Assembly: GCF_021412625.1 (NCBI RefSeq)
Contig: NZ_JAKCFI010000016.1
Coordinates: 62,001-126,000 of the forward strand
Reading direction: 5' to 3'
Length of the DNA: 64,000 nt
Source of the DNA: Myxococcus stipitatus
GTDB lineage: Bacteria; Myxococcota; Myxococcia; Myxococcales; Myxococcaceae
Shown: positions 50,483-58,525 of the stretch, in pieces
Layout: each line of letters begins with the position of its first letter
Position numbering within the stretch: position 1 is the stretch's first letter
Translations under genes and position numbers: made by a program
The notes under the pieces: model-generated
Told to the model about the DNA's origin: nothing
The model's database searches: none
What the model saw: only the letters and a program-made list of their open reading frames with translations

Positions 50483-51065
50483 CCTGACGGGCTTGGCTGT
50501 CGAGGTCCCACTGCTTGCGTCGGAACCGGCCGTCTGGCGGGTTCGGCGGCGGTGGGGCCTCGCGGTTCGTGTTCGAGGACCGGAGCAGGAAGCGCTGCTG
50601 GAGGCCGGACGGCGGTCTCGTCGGTTGTGTCCTGGCCTCGAGGCGAGGCCCATGAACGGAGCCCTGGATGAACACCCTGATACGGATGCCCGAGGCAGTG
50701 GCCTTCACGCTCGATGTCGCCGCGAGCGCCCCGAGATAGTCGTCCCCGCTTGCTCCGGTTGGGCTGACCGCGAGGGGGGCAGGGTGGGCGCGCGCACCAT
50801 GCGCTCACCGGGTGGTCGATGCCGCTTCGGGGTCTGTTCCGGCTGCTCGAATCATCGCGTCATCGAGTGCGCCACGGGGGCCGGGACGGACATGGCCTCC
50901 AGGATGGTAGGAGCCTGGGGTCGATCCTCGCTGCCCGAGGACCGGGGCCAGGGGCTTGGCGTCTTGCCAGGCCGCGCACGTTAGACGCGTGTCGATGCGA
51001 AGGACCCATGCTGGAGCGCGACATCCGCCCGCGCGATGGGGCTCGGGCGGATGAAGACGGGGCCG
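50483..51065. other. Noncoding or decayed stretch between the deacetylase gene and the sigma-factor gene
   Basis: About 580 bp. Minus-strand frame 50478-50708 reads plausibly in part (ATASGIRIRVFIQGSVHG and FRRKQWDLDSQA), but it has no ribosome site, no family I recognise, and a Pro/Arg-rich middle. No RNA gene or strong hairpin was seen. Probably a decayed gene plus spacer. Confidence 0.4.
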
Positions 51066-51953
51066 TCAGACCATGAGCCCGCTCAGGCTCAGGTCCAGGC
51101 GGCTGCGAATCAATCCCAGGAAGCTCTCGAGCTGGGTGTCATCGAGTTGCAGGCGCGAGGCCAGCTCCGTCCGCGTGAGCTTCAGGAGTCGCTCGCGGGC
51201 CAGCAGCACCCGGCGCGCCACGCCGGAGCGCGACTCTCCGAAGACGGTGGCCAGCTGGGTCATGCTGTAGCCGTGGAGGTGGTGCAGCCGCAGCAGCGCG
51301 CGCTCCGGTCCGGGCAGCGCGGCGAGCACCTTGCGAAGCACCTCGACGACGACCGCGCGCGAGTCCTTGCGCAGCAACTCCAGCTCCGGGTCTCCCGGCG
51401 CGAGCAGCTGGACGTAGGACTCCGCTGACTTGTCGGCGGCGAGGTGTTGCCCCTCCCGGCCCGCCAGCTGCGAGGCGAGGCGGGCGGCGGAGATGGTGAC
51501 CCAGGCCAGCAGGGGGCCACGACCGGAGTAGGTGGAGATCTTCGCGGGCACGCCGTCCCGGCCCAGCAGCAGCTGTTCGCGCAGTCGTTGGAGCGCCTCG
51601 TCCACCAGGTCCCGTGGCAGCGCATGCAGGCGGTCCGGAATCCGCCGCAGGACGTGGTGCTCGAAGCCGAGCAGCGCGGCCTCCTCCCCCGTCGCGCACG
51701 CGCAGGCCAGGTACAGGTCGCTGGCGTGGAGCTGACGGAGGACCTCCGGGGCGTTCTCGTCCGGGAGATGTCGGGCCAGGTGCTGGAGGAAGGTCGGGAC
51801 GTCGAGCGTCAGGCCGGGCCAGGTCTCGCGGGCCGAGGCGACGTGTCGCTCCAGGAGCGCCTCGAGGGACTCCACCGCGTCGACGAGCGCGGCCGTCCGG
51901 GGAGACAGCTCCGCTCGGAGCCGGGCCGCGAGCGGAGCGGGAGGGGACGTCAT
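51066..51953 (-). CDS. Sigma-70 family RNA polymerase sigma factor (myxobacterial family, ECF-like)
   Basis: 295 residues. A conserved helical N-terminal region (WPGLTLDVPTFLQHLARHLP, LHASDLYLACACATGEEAALLGFE) resembles region 2-like sequence of the Myxococcales-specific sigma family. The C-terminal region 4 has ALPGPERALLRLHHLHGYSMTQLATVFGESRSGVARRVLLARERLLKL, an HTH. The ATG overlaps the upstream kinase stop (ATGA), so sigma and kinase are made together. Its activity is probably controlled by the kinase/zinc-finger protein. A short hydrophilic tail follows region 4. Confidence 0.88.
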   Translation of the reverse strand: MTSPPAPLAARLRAELSPRTAALVDAVESLEALLERHVASARETWPGLTLDVPTFLQHLARHLPDENAPEVLRQLHASDLYLACACATGEEAALLGFEHHVLRRIPDRLHALPRDLVDEALQRLREQLLLGRDGVPAKISTYSGRGPLLAWVTISAARLASQLAGREGQHLAADKSAESYVQLLAPGDPELELLRKDSRAVVVEVLRKVLAALPGPERALLRLHHLHGYSMTQLATVFGESRSGVARRVLLARERLLKLTRTELASRLQLDDTQLESFLGLIRSRLDLSLSGLMV

Positions 51954-54900
51954 CGCGAGGCCTCGCGCTGCTGTCGCGCCTCGAGGTTGCGCAGCTCCGG
52001 GGCGGCGCGGACGCCGAGCCTTCCCAGCCGGGCCCTCGCCTCGGACATGAGCCGCGCGGAGCGCTCCAGGTCCAGGTCGGGGGCCGGGTGCCGCTCCGCG
52101 AGGGCGCGGGCCAGCAGGAAGGCTCCGCGCCCCGCGTCCAGCGGGTCCAGCGGCGGGTGTCGCGTGTGGATGTCCCAGGCCCGCTCGAGCAGCGGCAGCG
52201 CCTGGTCGGGCTCCTTCAGCGCCAGATGCGCCTCCGCGATGCAGGTGAGCTCCAGGGCGACGTCGAGGAGCTGCTGCTGCGCCGGGTCCTTCTCGTCGAC
52301 GGCCAGCGCGCGTCGACAGTGTTCCATGGCCTCGCGCGGGTGGCCTTCGGCCAGGGCGGTGTTCCCCAGCCAGGTGAGCGCCTCCGAGGCCTGGATGCTG
52401 TCCTGGCCGTACTCCCGTTCGTGGAGCCGCAAGGCCTCCAGCAGGTCGCGCCGGGCCTGGGGGAAGCGACCCGCGGCGAGGTGGACCTGCCCGCGAACCA
52501 CCAGGGGAATCGCGGCCCGCGAGGTCTCCGGCCCCTGCGAGTCGCGGAGGCGCGCCACGGACTGGTCACAATGCTCCAGGGCCTTGTCGAGGTTGCCGGC
52601 GTCCAGCTCCAGCGAGGCCAGGTGGACGAGCGTGGTGGCGGCCCGGGGGTGGTTGGGGCCATGGGCCTTCTCGACGATGGCGAGCGACCGCTCGAGGTGC
52701 TTGCGTCCCTCGTCCAACCGCCCGCCGAGCCGCATCCTCGAGCCCAGGTTCAACAAGGGCGCCGCGAGCGCGATGTGCTCGGGCGCCTGGGTGCGCTCCT
52801 GGATGGCGAGGATGCGCCGCCAGCCCTCGATGGCCTCCTCGGTGCGCCCCAGCATCCACTGGCTCAGGGCGATGCTGTTGTCGAGCGAGAGACGGGTGGG
52901 GTGCTCGGGGACGAAGAGGGGCTCGAGGATGTCGTGGGCCTGCGAGAGGAACGCGAGGGACTCCTCGCTGCGCTGCTGGGAGTGGCGCAGCTGGCCCAGG
53001 AGGAAGAGGAACATCGCGGTGTAGGGACTGGCCGGGCCATGGCGCTCGCGGGAGAAGGCGAGGCCCTTCATCGCCTCCTCCTCCGCCTGGTCCAGCTTGC
53101 CGCGCTGCCGCAGCACCACGGCCCGCCAGAGGTGCAGGTCGGAGGTGATGACGGGGAAGCGCGCGCGGCCGACCCGCTCCACCGCGGCCCGGGCGTGCTG
53201 GGTGATGCGTTCGGTGTCGTCCACGCGCGCCAGCTCGTTGCCCACGACCCAGAGCAGCAGGACCCAGGCGCGCGCCGTCGATTCGTCGTCGCCTCCCGCC
53301 TCCGCCGCGTACACGGCCTTGTAGAGGGTCTCCTCCGCCTCCTTCATCTTCCCGGACTTGCCCAGCAGGTCTCCTTGCGCCAGCAGCACCTCCGCCTCGA
53401 GCGGCCGGAAGCCGACGTCGGGGAGCGCCGCGAGCAGCGGGGGCGTCTGCGTCAGCGCCGCCGCGTACTGCCCCGCGAAGAGGAGCGCCTGGACCTGGGC
53501 CAGCTTCCCTCGCACGGCGTCGACGCGGGCGCGGAGGGCGTCGGGCGGTTGGGGGCGCGTGGCGAGCGCGGGGGTGTCCCGGCATTCGTCGAGCCCCTGC
53601 AGGGACTCCATCAGCCGCGGGGTGTTCTGCAGCGTCACGGGGTCGGCCTGCTCCAGGACCTCCAGCGTGGCGGTGAAGCGCCAGAGGCGGGCGTCCAGGC
53701 AGGTCGCGCTCTGCCACGCGGGCGTCGACGTGTCGTCGCCCTGCGCCTCGCAGGACTCGCGGCGCAGGGCCCGCCAGCGCTCGGCGTGGGCATCCAGGGC
53801 GGGGGCGAGCCGCGTCCAGAGCGACTCCGCGTAGGGCGCCTTCGTGGCGAGGACGGCCTGGTGGAGCTTCTCCTTGCGCGTCGGGTTCCACGCCGACGTC
53901 AGCCGTTGGGTCACCTGCTCGCAGCGCGCGTCGTTCCGGTGGGCCCACGCGTAGGCGCCGCCGGCGGTGGCCAGTCCCAGCAGCGCGAGCAGCCCCAACG
54001 CGAGGGTCCGGGGGAGGCCTCGCGGAGGGGTGAGCGCGGCGAGCAGGGCCTCCATGGAGGGGAAGCGGTCCTCCGGGCGGGCCTGGAGTCCCCGCTGGAC
54101 GACGCGGCGCAGCCAGGCAGGGACGCGGGTGGGGCGCTCCCCGGGTTGGAGGGTGCCCTCGCGGGCGGCGCGCGCCAGCGTCTCCAGGTCCGCGCCCGCG
54201 AAGGGGCGGACGCCGTGGAGGGCTTCGTACAGCGCGACGCAGAAGCTGAACTGGTCGGAGCGCTCGGTGGCCGCGCCTCCGTCCAGCAGCTCCGGCGCCA
54301 TGTAGGCCGGCGTCCCGAGCAGCGCGCCGGTGCGGGTGAGGGGGCCGGGAGGGACCGCGTCGACGCGGAGCAGCTCCGGGGGCGGGGGCAGGGCCGCGCG
54401 GAGGATGGGGCGCGCGACGCCGAAGTCCGTCACGTACACGCGGCCCTGGGCGCCGACCAGGACGTTGGCGGGCTTGAAGTCGCGATGCACCAGCCCCGCG
54501 GAGTGGGCGGCGGCCAGGCCGCGCCCGGCCTCCTGGAAGATGCGCACCACGTCCCGCCAGGGGCGCTCCTGCTGGAGCCACTGCTCCAGGGTGGTGCCTT
54601 CCACGAGCTCCATGGCGAGGAACACGCTGTCCTCGTGCGTGCCCACGTCGTGGATGGTGACGACGTTGGGATGGGACAGGCGCGCCAGGGCCTGGGCCTC
54701 GTGGAGCAGCCGCCGCTGGAGCTCCTGGATGTCGCGGCCCTCCGGGCGGAGGACCTTGAGGGCCACCTGTCGGGCCAGGGACGGGTCCCTGGCGGCGTAC
54801 ACCACGCCCATGGCGCCCGCGCCCAGCTGCCGCTCGACGACGTACCGCGCGAACGTCGCCCCCGGTTTCAGGGGGACGCTCTCGGGAGGCCAGGTCCGGC

Positions 54901-55027
54901 ACGCCTCGAGGACCCACTGGCAGCCCGCACAGGTCTCGACATGCCCGAGGACCGCGTCGCGCCGGTCGGGGGACAACATGCCCGCGAGCAGGTCGCTCAG
55001 GGTTGTTTCACCAGGGCACTCCGTCAT
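51950..55027 (-). CDS. Serine/threonine protein kinase with N-terminal zinc-finger (anti-sigma-like) motif, one TM helix and C-terminal TPRs
   Basis: 1025 residues. Residues 29-36 form H-x3-C-x2-C (HVETCAGC), the zinc anti-sigma signature. The kinase domain (about 60-330) is complete: LGAGAMGVVYAA, Lys91 in VALKVLR, HRDFKPAN (181-188), DFG (201-203), APE (244-246). A TM helix lies at about 339-361, then Cys-containing linker sequence and roughly ten TPRs (e.g. EEAIEGWRRILAIQERTQAPEHIALAAPLLNLGSRMRLGGRLDEGRKHLERSLAIVEKAHGPNHPRA). Orientation should place the kinase inside and TPRs outside. It is coupled to the downstream sigma factor by a 4-bp overlap. A TAGCCT lies 8 nt before the ATG at 55027. 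Confidence 0.94.
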   Translation of the reverse strand: MTECPGETTLSDLLAGMLSPDRRDAVLGHVETCAGCQWVLEACRTWPPESVPLKPGATFARYVVERQLGAGAMGVVYAARDPSLARQVALKVLRPEGRDIQELQRRLLHEAQALARLSHPNVVTIHDVGTHEDSVFLAMELVEGTTLEQWLQQERPWRDVVRIFQEAGRGLAAAHSAGLVHRDFKPANVLVGAQGRVYVTDFGVARPILRAALPPPPELLRVDAVPPGPLTRTGALLGTPAYMAPELLDGGAATERSDQFSFCVALYEALHGVRPFAGADLETLARAAREGTLQPGERPTRVPAWLRRVVQRGLQARPEDRFPSMEALLAALTPPRGLPRTLALGLLALLGLATAGGAYAWAHRNDARCEQVTQRLTSAWNPTRKEKLHQAVLATKAPYAESLWTRLAPALDAHAERWRALRRESCEAQGDDTSTPAWQSATCLDARLWRFTATLEVLEQADPVTLQNTPRLMESLQGLDECRDTPALATRPQPPDALRARVDAVRGKLAQVQALLFAGQYAAALTQTPPLLAALPDVGFRPLEAEVLLAQGDLLGKSGKMKEAEETLYKAVYAAEAGGDDESTARAWVLLLWVVGNELARVDDTERITQHARAAVERVGRARFPVITSDLHLWRAVVLRQRGKLDQAEEEAMKGLAFSRERHGPASPYTAMFLFLLGQLRHSQQRSEESLAFLSQAHDILEPLFVPEHPTRLSLDNSIALSQWMLGRTEEAIEGWRRILAIQERTQAPEHIALAAPLLNLGSRMRLGGRLDEGRKHLERSLAIVEKAHGPNHPRAATTLVHLASLELDAGNLDKALEHCDQSVARLRDSQGPETSRAAIPLVVRGQVHLAAGRFPQARRDLLEALRLHEREYGQDSIQASEALTWLGNTALAEGHPREAMEHCRRALAVDEKDPAQQQLLDVALELTCIAEAHLALKEPDQALPLLERAWDIHTRHPPLDPLDAGRGAFLLARALAERHPAPDLDLERSARLMSEARARLGRLGVRAAPELRNLEARQQREASR

Positions 55028-55035
55028 CGCGGGAA

Positions 55036-55041
55036 AGGCTA
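55036..55041 (-). promoter_or_regulatory. -10-like element 8 nt before the kinase start
   Basis: Minus strand TAGCCT, 8 nt, ATG; no ribosome site. Candidate leaderless transcript for the kinase/sigma operon. No clear -35. Confidence 0.45.
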
Positions 55042-55124
55042 GCAGAAGCGCCCGCGCGTTTTTCTGGGACGACCGGGGGGCTCGGGTTCTCCCGGAGGTG
55101 AAGCCCCTTTCCCGGAGCCCCCAC

Positions 55125-57620
55125 ATGCCCGCGATCCCCCCATCGAATGGAATGAACCCGAACGCCGCGGCGGCCGCCGCCGAGGCGGAGCGTCAACGCC
55201 AGGCGGCGGAGGCCGCCCGTCGCGCCGAGGAGGCCCGTCGCGCCGAGGAGGCCCGCCGCGCCGCCGAGGACGCGGCGAACGCCGCGAAGACTCCGACGGC
55301 GACCCACAAGACGCAGGTCGCGGGCTCGCGGGATGAGTTCGTGCCGCAGGCCAGCGCGCGCCCCCTGGTGAACCTCACCGGTTCGGGCGCCGAGACGCTC
55401 CCCGCCCAGGTGCCCCCCGAGGCCGAGCCAGCCCCGGTCCAGACCGAACCGTCGGCTCCCGCCCAGGTCGAGCAGGCGGCTCCGGCGGCGCCGCCTCCGT
55501 TCGACCCCGCTCCCGGGGCCAAGGCGGTCGCGGACGCGTTCGCCCAGAATGGCGCGGAAGGCGCGGCGGCCGAGCTGCGCAAGCAGACGGAGACCGCTTC
55601 GCCGGACGACGCGGCGGCGCTGCTGCGCGCGGCCCAGCCGACCATCGACCGCGTCACCGAGGAGCTGGGCAAGAACGCCAAGAAGGTCGATGGCGACCAG
55701 TTCTATCTGGGAGTGATCCCCAATTCGGGAAATGCCGCCTTTGACAAGACGGTGACGGACCTGGCCGCGGCGACGAACATCGCCGTGAAGGAAGGCAAGA
55801 ACCCGGATGTATTGCAGGCGGTGGGCGCGTCCATCACCCGCAACATCGACAAGAAGAACATCGGCCGGTTCGATGAGGCGCTGGGCAACGCGCTGACCAA
55901 CGGCTCCGGGGCGAACCTCTCGTTCGAGGTCTGCCGCCAGCTCACGGATGCGGGGCGCGGCAAGCAGGCCGACGACATCCTCGAGAACGTGGAGAAGGGG
56001 ACCAAGGCCTTCAATGACCACATGAAGGACGTGGGCAAGAAGGTGGAGGAGCACAACAAGGAGCTCGCCCTGCTCATCCAGCAGTGGGGGCAGCTGATGA
56101 CCGGGGAGGAATTGAAGAACGCCATCAACAAATTCAAGGACGGCTTCCCCGAGTACAAGGAGCTGGAGACGCTCGGTGGGCAGATGGTCCGCACGGCCCA
56201 GTCCCTCAAGGAGATGCCGGAGAACCTCAAGGGGATGGACCATGCGGACGACATCCTCAAGGCCAACGAGAAGCTCGTGGCCGAGCAGTTTCCGCGCATC
56301 GACCAGAGTGCCGAGGCCCAACAGGAATTGAAGACGCTCTTCCAGAGGGAGGGCGTCACGGGGAACACCATCCTGAAGGACGTTCCCGCCATTGCCCGGA
56401 AGAAGGGCGGTGAGAAGGAGTTCCTGGAGAAATTCGCGACCGTCTCGCTGAACGTCGTCTCGGCGCAGGTCGTGGCTGGCAGGAGCAACCCAGCGGAGTC
56501 GAGCGCCTTCAACGAGACGCTCGAGGGGGTTCGCAGGAGCGCCGAACTCTTCGGTCTCCAGCCGGAACAGCTCAACGGCGTCATCGACAAGATGCGGAAC
56601 GTGAAGAGCGTGGCGGATGCCTATCCTCCGCCGGCTCCCGGAAAGGATGGGGTGGACATTCCAGCCCTGCCCCCAGAGCTGAACAACGCGCTCGAGTCAC
56701 TGAGAGCGGGGATCGATGGGCTCTCCGGTATGGGGTACTTCGGTGGTTCGAGTCCCATCTCCGGGGCCTTCCAGACCATGGGCGCCCTCGTCGCGGCAGC
56801 GGGGACGCTGTCAGCCACGAAGAACGCCATCGAAGATCCAAGCACCGTGAACATCATGAATGCCATCAACTCCGCGGCGGGCCTGGCCCTGTCTGGTGAG
56901 TCCGTGTTGGGGTTGTTCCGCGCCGCGCCGCCCGTCAGTACCTTGGGTGATGCGAGGTGGGTCGCGAACAAATGGCTCGGCGTGATTGGCACGGGAATCA
57001 GCCTCACGCAGGGAGCCTTGGCCCTCAACAAGGGAGACGTCGCCAAGGCGGGCCTGTATGCGGTCCAGGCCGCAGGGCAGATGGCTGTGTTCGCGACAGG
57101 GTTCAGTTTCGCGACGGCTCCCCTGGCATTGACCGGGGTCGGCGTGGTGTTGGCGGCGGGCGCGGCGTTCGGGCTCTATCAGCTCGACAAGGTCAGGAAG
57201 TCCAACGTGCAGGAGAACAAGCACACGGAGGACTTCCTGCAGGGCGGCGGCGTGACGAACCGGGACATCACCCACCACCTGCGCAACGCCGACTCCGAGG
57301 GGCGCAGTGTGGGACCCGTCCTCACGGCGCTGGCGAAGCACCTGGGGATGGCTCCGCCCGACCTGCTCGACAAGGTCCAGAATCTGCCCAAGGACAAGGT
57401 CCGCCAGTTTGTCGAGGCATGCCACGGGGTGGACCCCAAGGACGACGGCACGTTCGACGTCACCGCGAACAATGACTGGATGGCGGGGAATGAGACGGTT
57501 GTGGGGCCAGGGGGCCACAGTCTGGACGTGTCGCCTCACAGCCTCACGGGGCTGGCCAACTGGGCACAGAAGCACGGGCTGGATCTCACCACTCCGCCCC
57601 CCGCCCCCGCCGTGAGCTGA
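55125..57620 (+). CDS. Unrecognised 831-residue Ala/Glu-rich protein with C-terminal hydrophobic segments, effector-like
   Basis: No family recognised with confidence. The N-terminus lacks a signal peptide and contains AAEAARRAEEARRAEEARRAAEDAANAAK, a charged single-helix repeat (residues about 20-52), then a Pro-rich linker to about 125. Residues 130-540 are helical and hydrophilic (GSGANLSFEVCRQLTDAGRGKQ, KDVGKKVEEHNKELALLIQQWGQLM). Residues 545-700 hold four or five hydrophobic stretches (TMGALVAAAGTLSATKNAI, INSAAGLALSGESVLGLF, WLGVIGTGISLTQGALAL, FSFATAPLALTGVGVVLAAGAAFGLYQL), then a soluble tail. This plan resembles pore-forming or secretion-system effectors, as inference. Start ATG 55125 follows GGAG. 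Divergent from the kinase/sigma operon; codon use is slightly less GC-rich than neighbours. Confidence 0.8.
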   Translation: MPAIPPSNGMNPNAAAAAAEAERQRQAAEAARRAEEARRAEEARRAAEDAANAAKTPTATHKTQVAGSRDEFVPQASARPLVNLTGSGAETLPAQVPPEAEPAPVQTEPSAPAQVEQAAPAAPPPFDPAPGAKAVADAFAQNGAEGAAAELRKQTETASPDDAAALLRAAQPTIDRVTEELGKNAKKVDGDQFYLGVIPNSGNAAFDKTVTDLAAATNIAVKEGKNPDVLQAVGASITRNIDKKNIGRFDEALGNALTNGSGANLSFEVCRQLTDAGRGKQADDILENVEKGTKAFNDHMKDVGKKVEEHNKELALLIQQWGQLMTGEELKNAINKFKDGFPEYKELETLGGQMVRTAQSLKEMPENLKGMDHADDILKANEKLVAEQFPRIDQSAEAQQELKTLFQREGVTGNTILKDVPAIARKKGGEKEFLEKFATVSLNVVSAQVVAGRSNPAESSAFNETLEGVRRSAELFGLQPEQLNGVIDKMRNVKSVADAYPPPAPGKDGVDIPALPPELNNALESLRAGIDGLSGMGYFGGSSPISGAFQTMGALVAAAGTLSATKNAIEDPSTVNIMNAINSAAGLALSGESVLGLFRAAPPVSTLGDARWVANKWLGVIGTGISLTQGALALNKGDVAKAGLYAVQAAGQMAVFATGFSFATAPLALTGVGVVLAAGAAFGLYQLDKVRKSNVQENKHTEDFLQGGGVTNRDITHHLRNADSEGRSVGPVLTALAKHLGMAPPDLLDKVQNLPKDKVRQFVEACHGVDPKDDGTFDVTANNDWMAGNETVVGPGGHSLDVSPHSLTGLANWAQKHGLDLTTPPPAPAVS

Positions 57621-57637
57621 TCCCCGAGGCAACAGAC

Positions 57638-57664
57638 GGGGCGCGGGACCTCCACCCGCGCCCC
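57638..57664. terminator. Terminator between the effector-like gene and the mutarotase gene
   Basis: GGGGCGCGGG and CCCGCGCCCC, perfect 10-bp arms with a 7-base loop, between convergent stop codons. No T-run. Confidence 0.6.
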
Positions 57665-57670
57665 GCCCGC

Positions 57671-58519
57671 TCACACCTCGATGTCGAACGCGAGCGACAG
57701 CCGCTCGTCGGGCGGCACGTGCAACAGGCCCTCGCCGGTGGCCAGCGCCCCGGCGGCGGCGGTCCAAGGCTCCACGCAGACGAAGTCCTTCCCGCGCAGC
57801 GTCCACACCACCATCGTCCGGAACTCCGGGCTCCACGACAGCTGGATGGGGCGCAGGCCCGGTCCCCGCTCCAGTCGCGTCCCTGGCCGCGAGTGGTCGC
57901 GCAGGTGCAGGTCCACCTCGTCCCCCGTCAGGTCCAGCCGGGTGATGGGCACCTCGTGCTTCGCCACGTTGTCCCAGGCGTGCGTCGCGTCCGTCTCCAC
58001 CGTCGCCACGGCCTTCGCCGCGTCGGGGACGCGGAAGTATGGATGGAAGCCCAGGTGGACCGGGACGGGGTGGAAGCCGGGGTTCTGGAGGTCGAAGTCG
58101 ATGGTCAGCCGGCGGCCCGCCAGCGAGAAGGTGAGCTGGGCATCGAACTCGAAGGGATAGACGCGCAGCGTCTCCGGCCGGGACTTCAGCCCCAGCACCA
58201 GCAGCGAGTCCTCCGCCTGCCGCACGGCCCACGCCATGCGGCGCGCGAAGCCGTGCTGCGGAAGGCTGTAGGACTCGCGCTGCGCCGCGTAGGTGTCCCC
58301 CGGCAGCGGCCCCGCGTTGGGGAACAGCACGGGGATGCCCCCGCGCACGTTCTTCGTCGGGTCCGCCACCGTGGACTCATCGAGGTAGAGGACCTCCTCG
58401 TCCTCCACCGCGATGCTCGTGACGAGCGCGCCGCGGGAAGGAATCACCTCCACGCAGCAGTCGTCGCCTTTCAGCGAGTACGTCTCCAACCCGGCGATGC
58501 CGGGGAAAGCTCGGCTCAT
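57671..58519 (-). CDS. Aldose 1-epimerase family protein (galactose mutarotase/hexose-6-phosphate epimerase-like)
   Basis: 282 residues of the galactose-mutarotase beta-sandwich. VEVIPSRGALVTSIAV, RGGIPVLFPNAGPLPG, SLPQHGFARRMAW (catalytic-site His of the HGF motif), VHLGFHPYFRVPD (second His region) and FVCVEPWTAAAGAL (catalytic Glu). It interconverts sugar anomers; unphosphorylated or 6-phosphate sugar not decidable. It follows pruA by 6 bp on the same strand. Confidence 0.88.
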   Translation of the reverse strand: MSRAFPGIAGLETYSLKGDDCCVEVIPSRGALVTSIAVEDEEVLYLDESTVADPTKNVRGGIPVLFPNAGPLPGDTYAAQRESYSLPQHGFARRMAWAVRQAEDSLLVLGLKSRPETLRVYPFEFDAQLTFSLAGRRLTIDFDLQNPGFHPVPVHLGFHPYFRVPDAAKAVATVETDATHAWDNVAKHEVPITRLDLTGDEVDLHLRDHSRPGTRLERGPGLRPIQLSWSPEFRTMVVWTLRGKDFVCVEPWTAAAGALATGEGLLHVPPDERLSLAFDIEV

Positions 58520-58525
58520 GCGAGC

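Noticed and set aside
50478..50708. 76-residue minus-strand ORF (IRIRVFIQGSVHG, FRRKQWDLDSQA)
   Set aside because: Partly protein-like, but no start site, family or promoter, and a low-complexity middle; described only as a decayed stretch.
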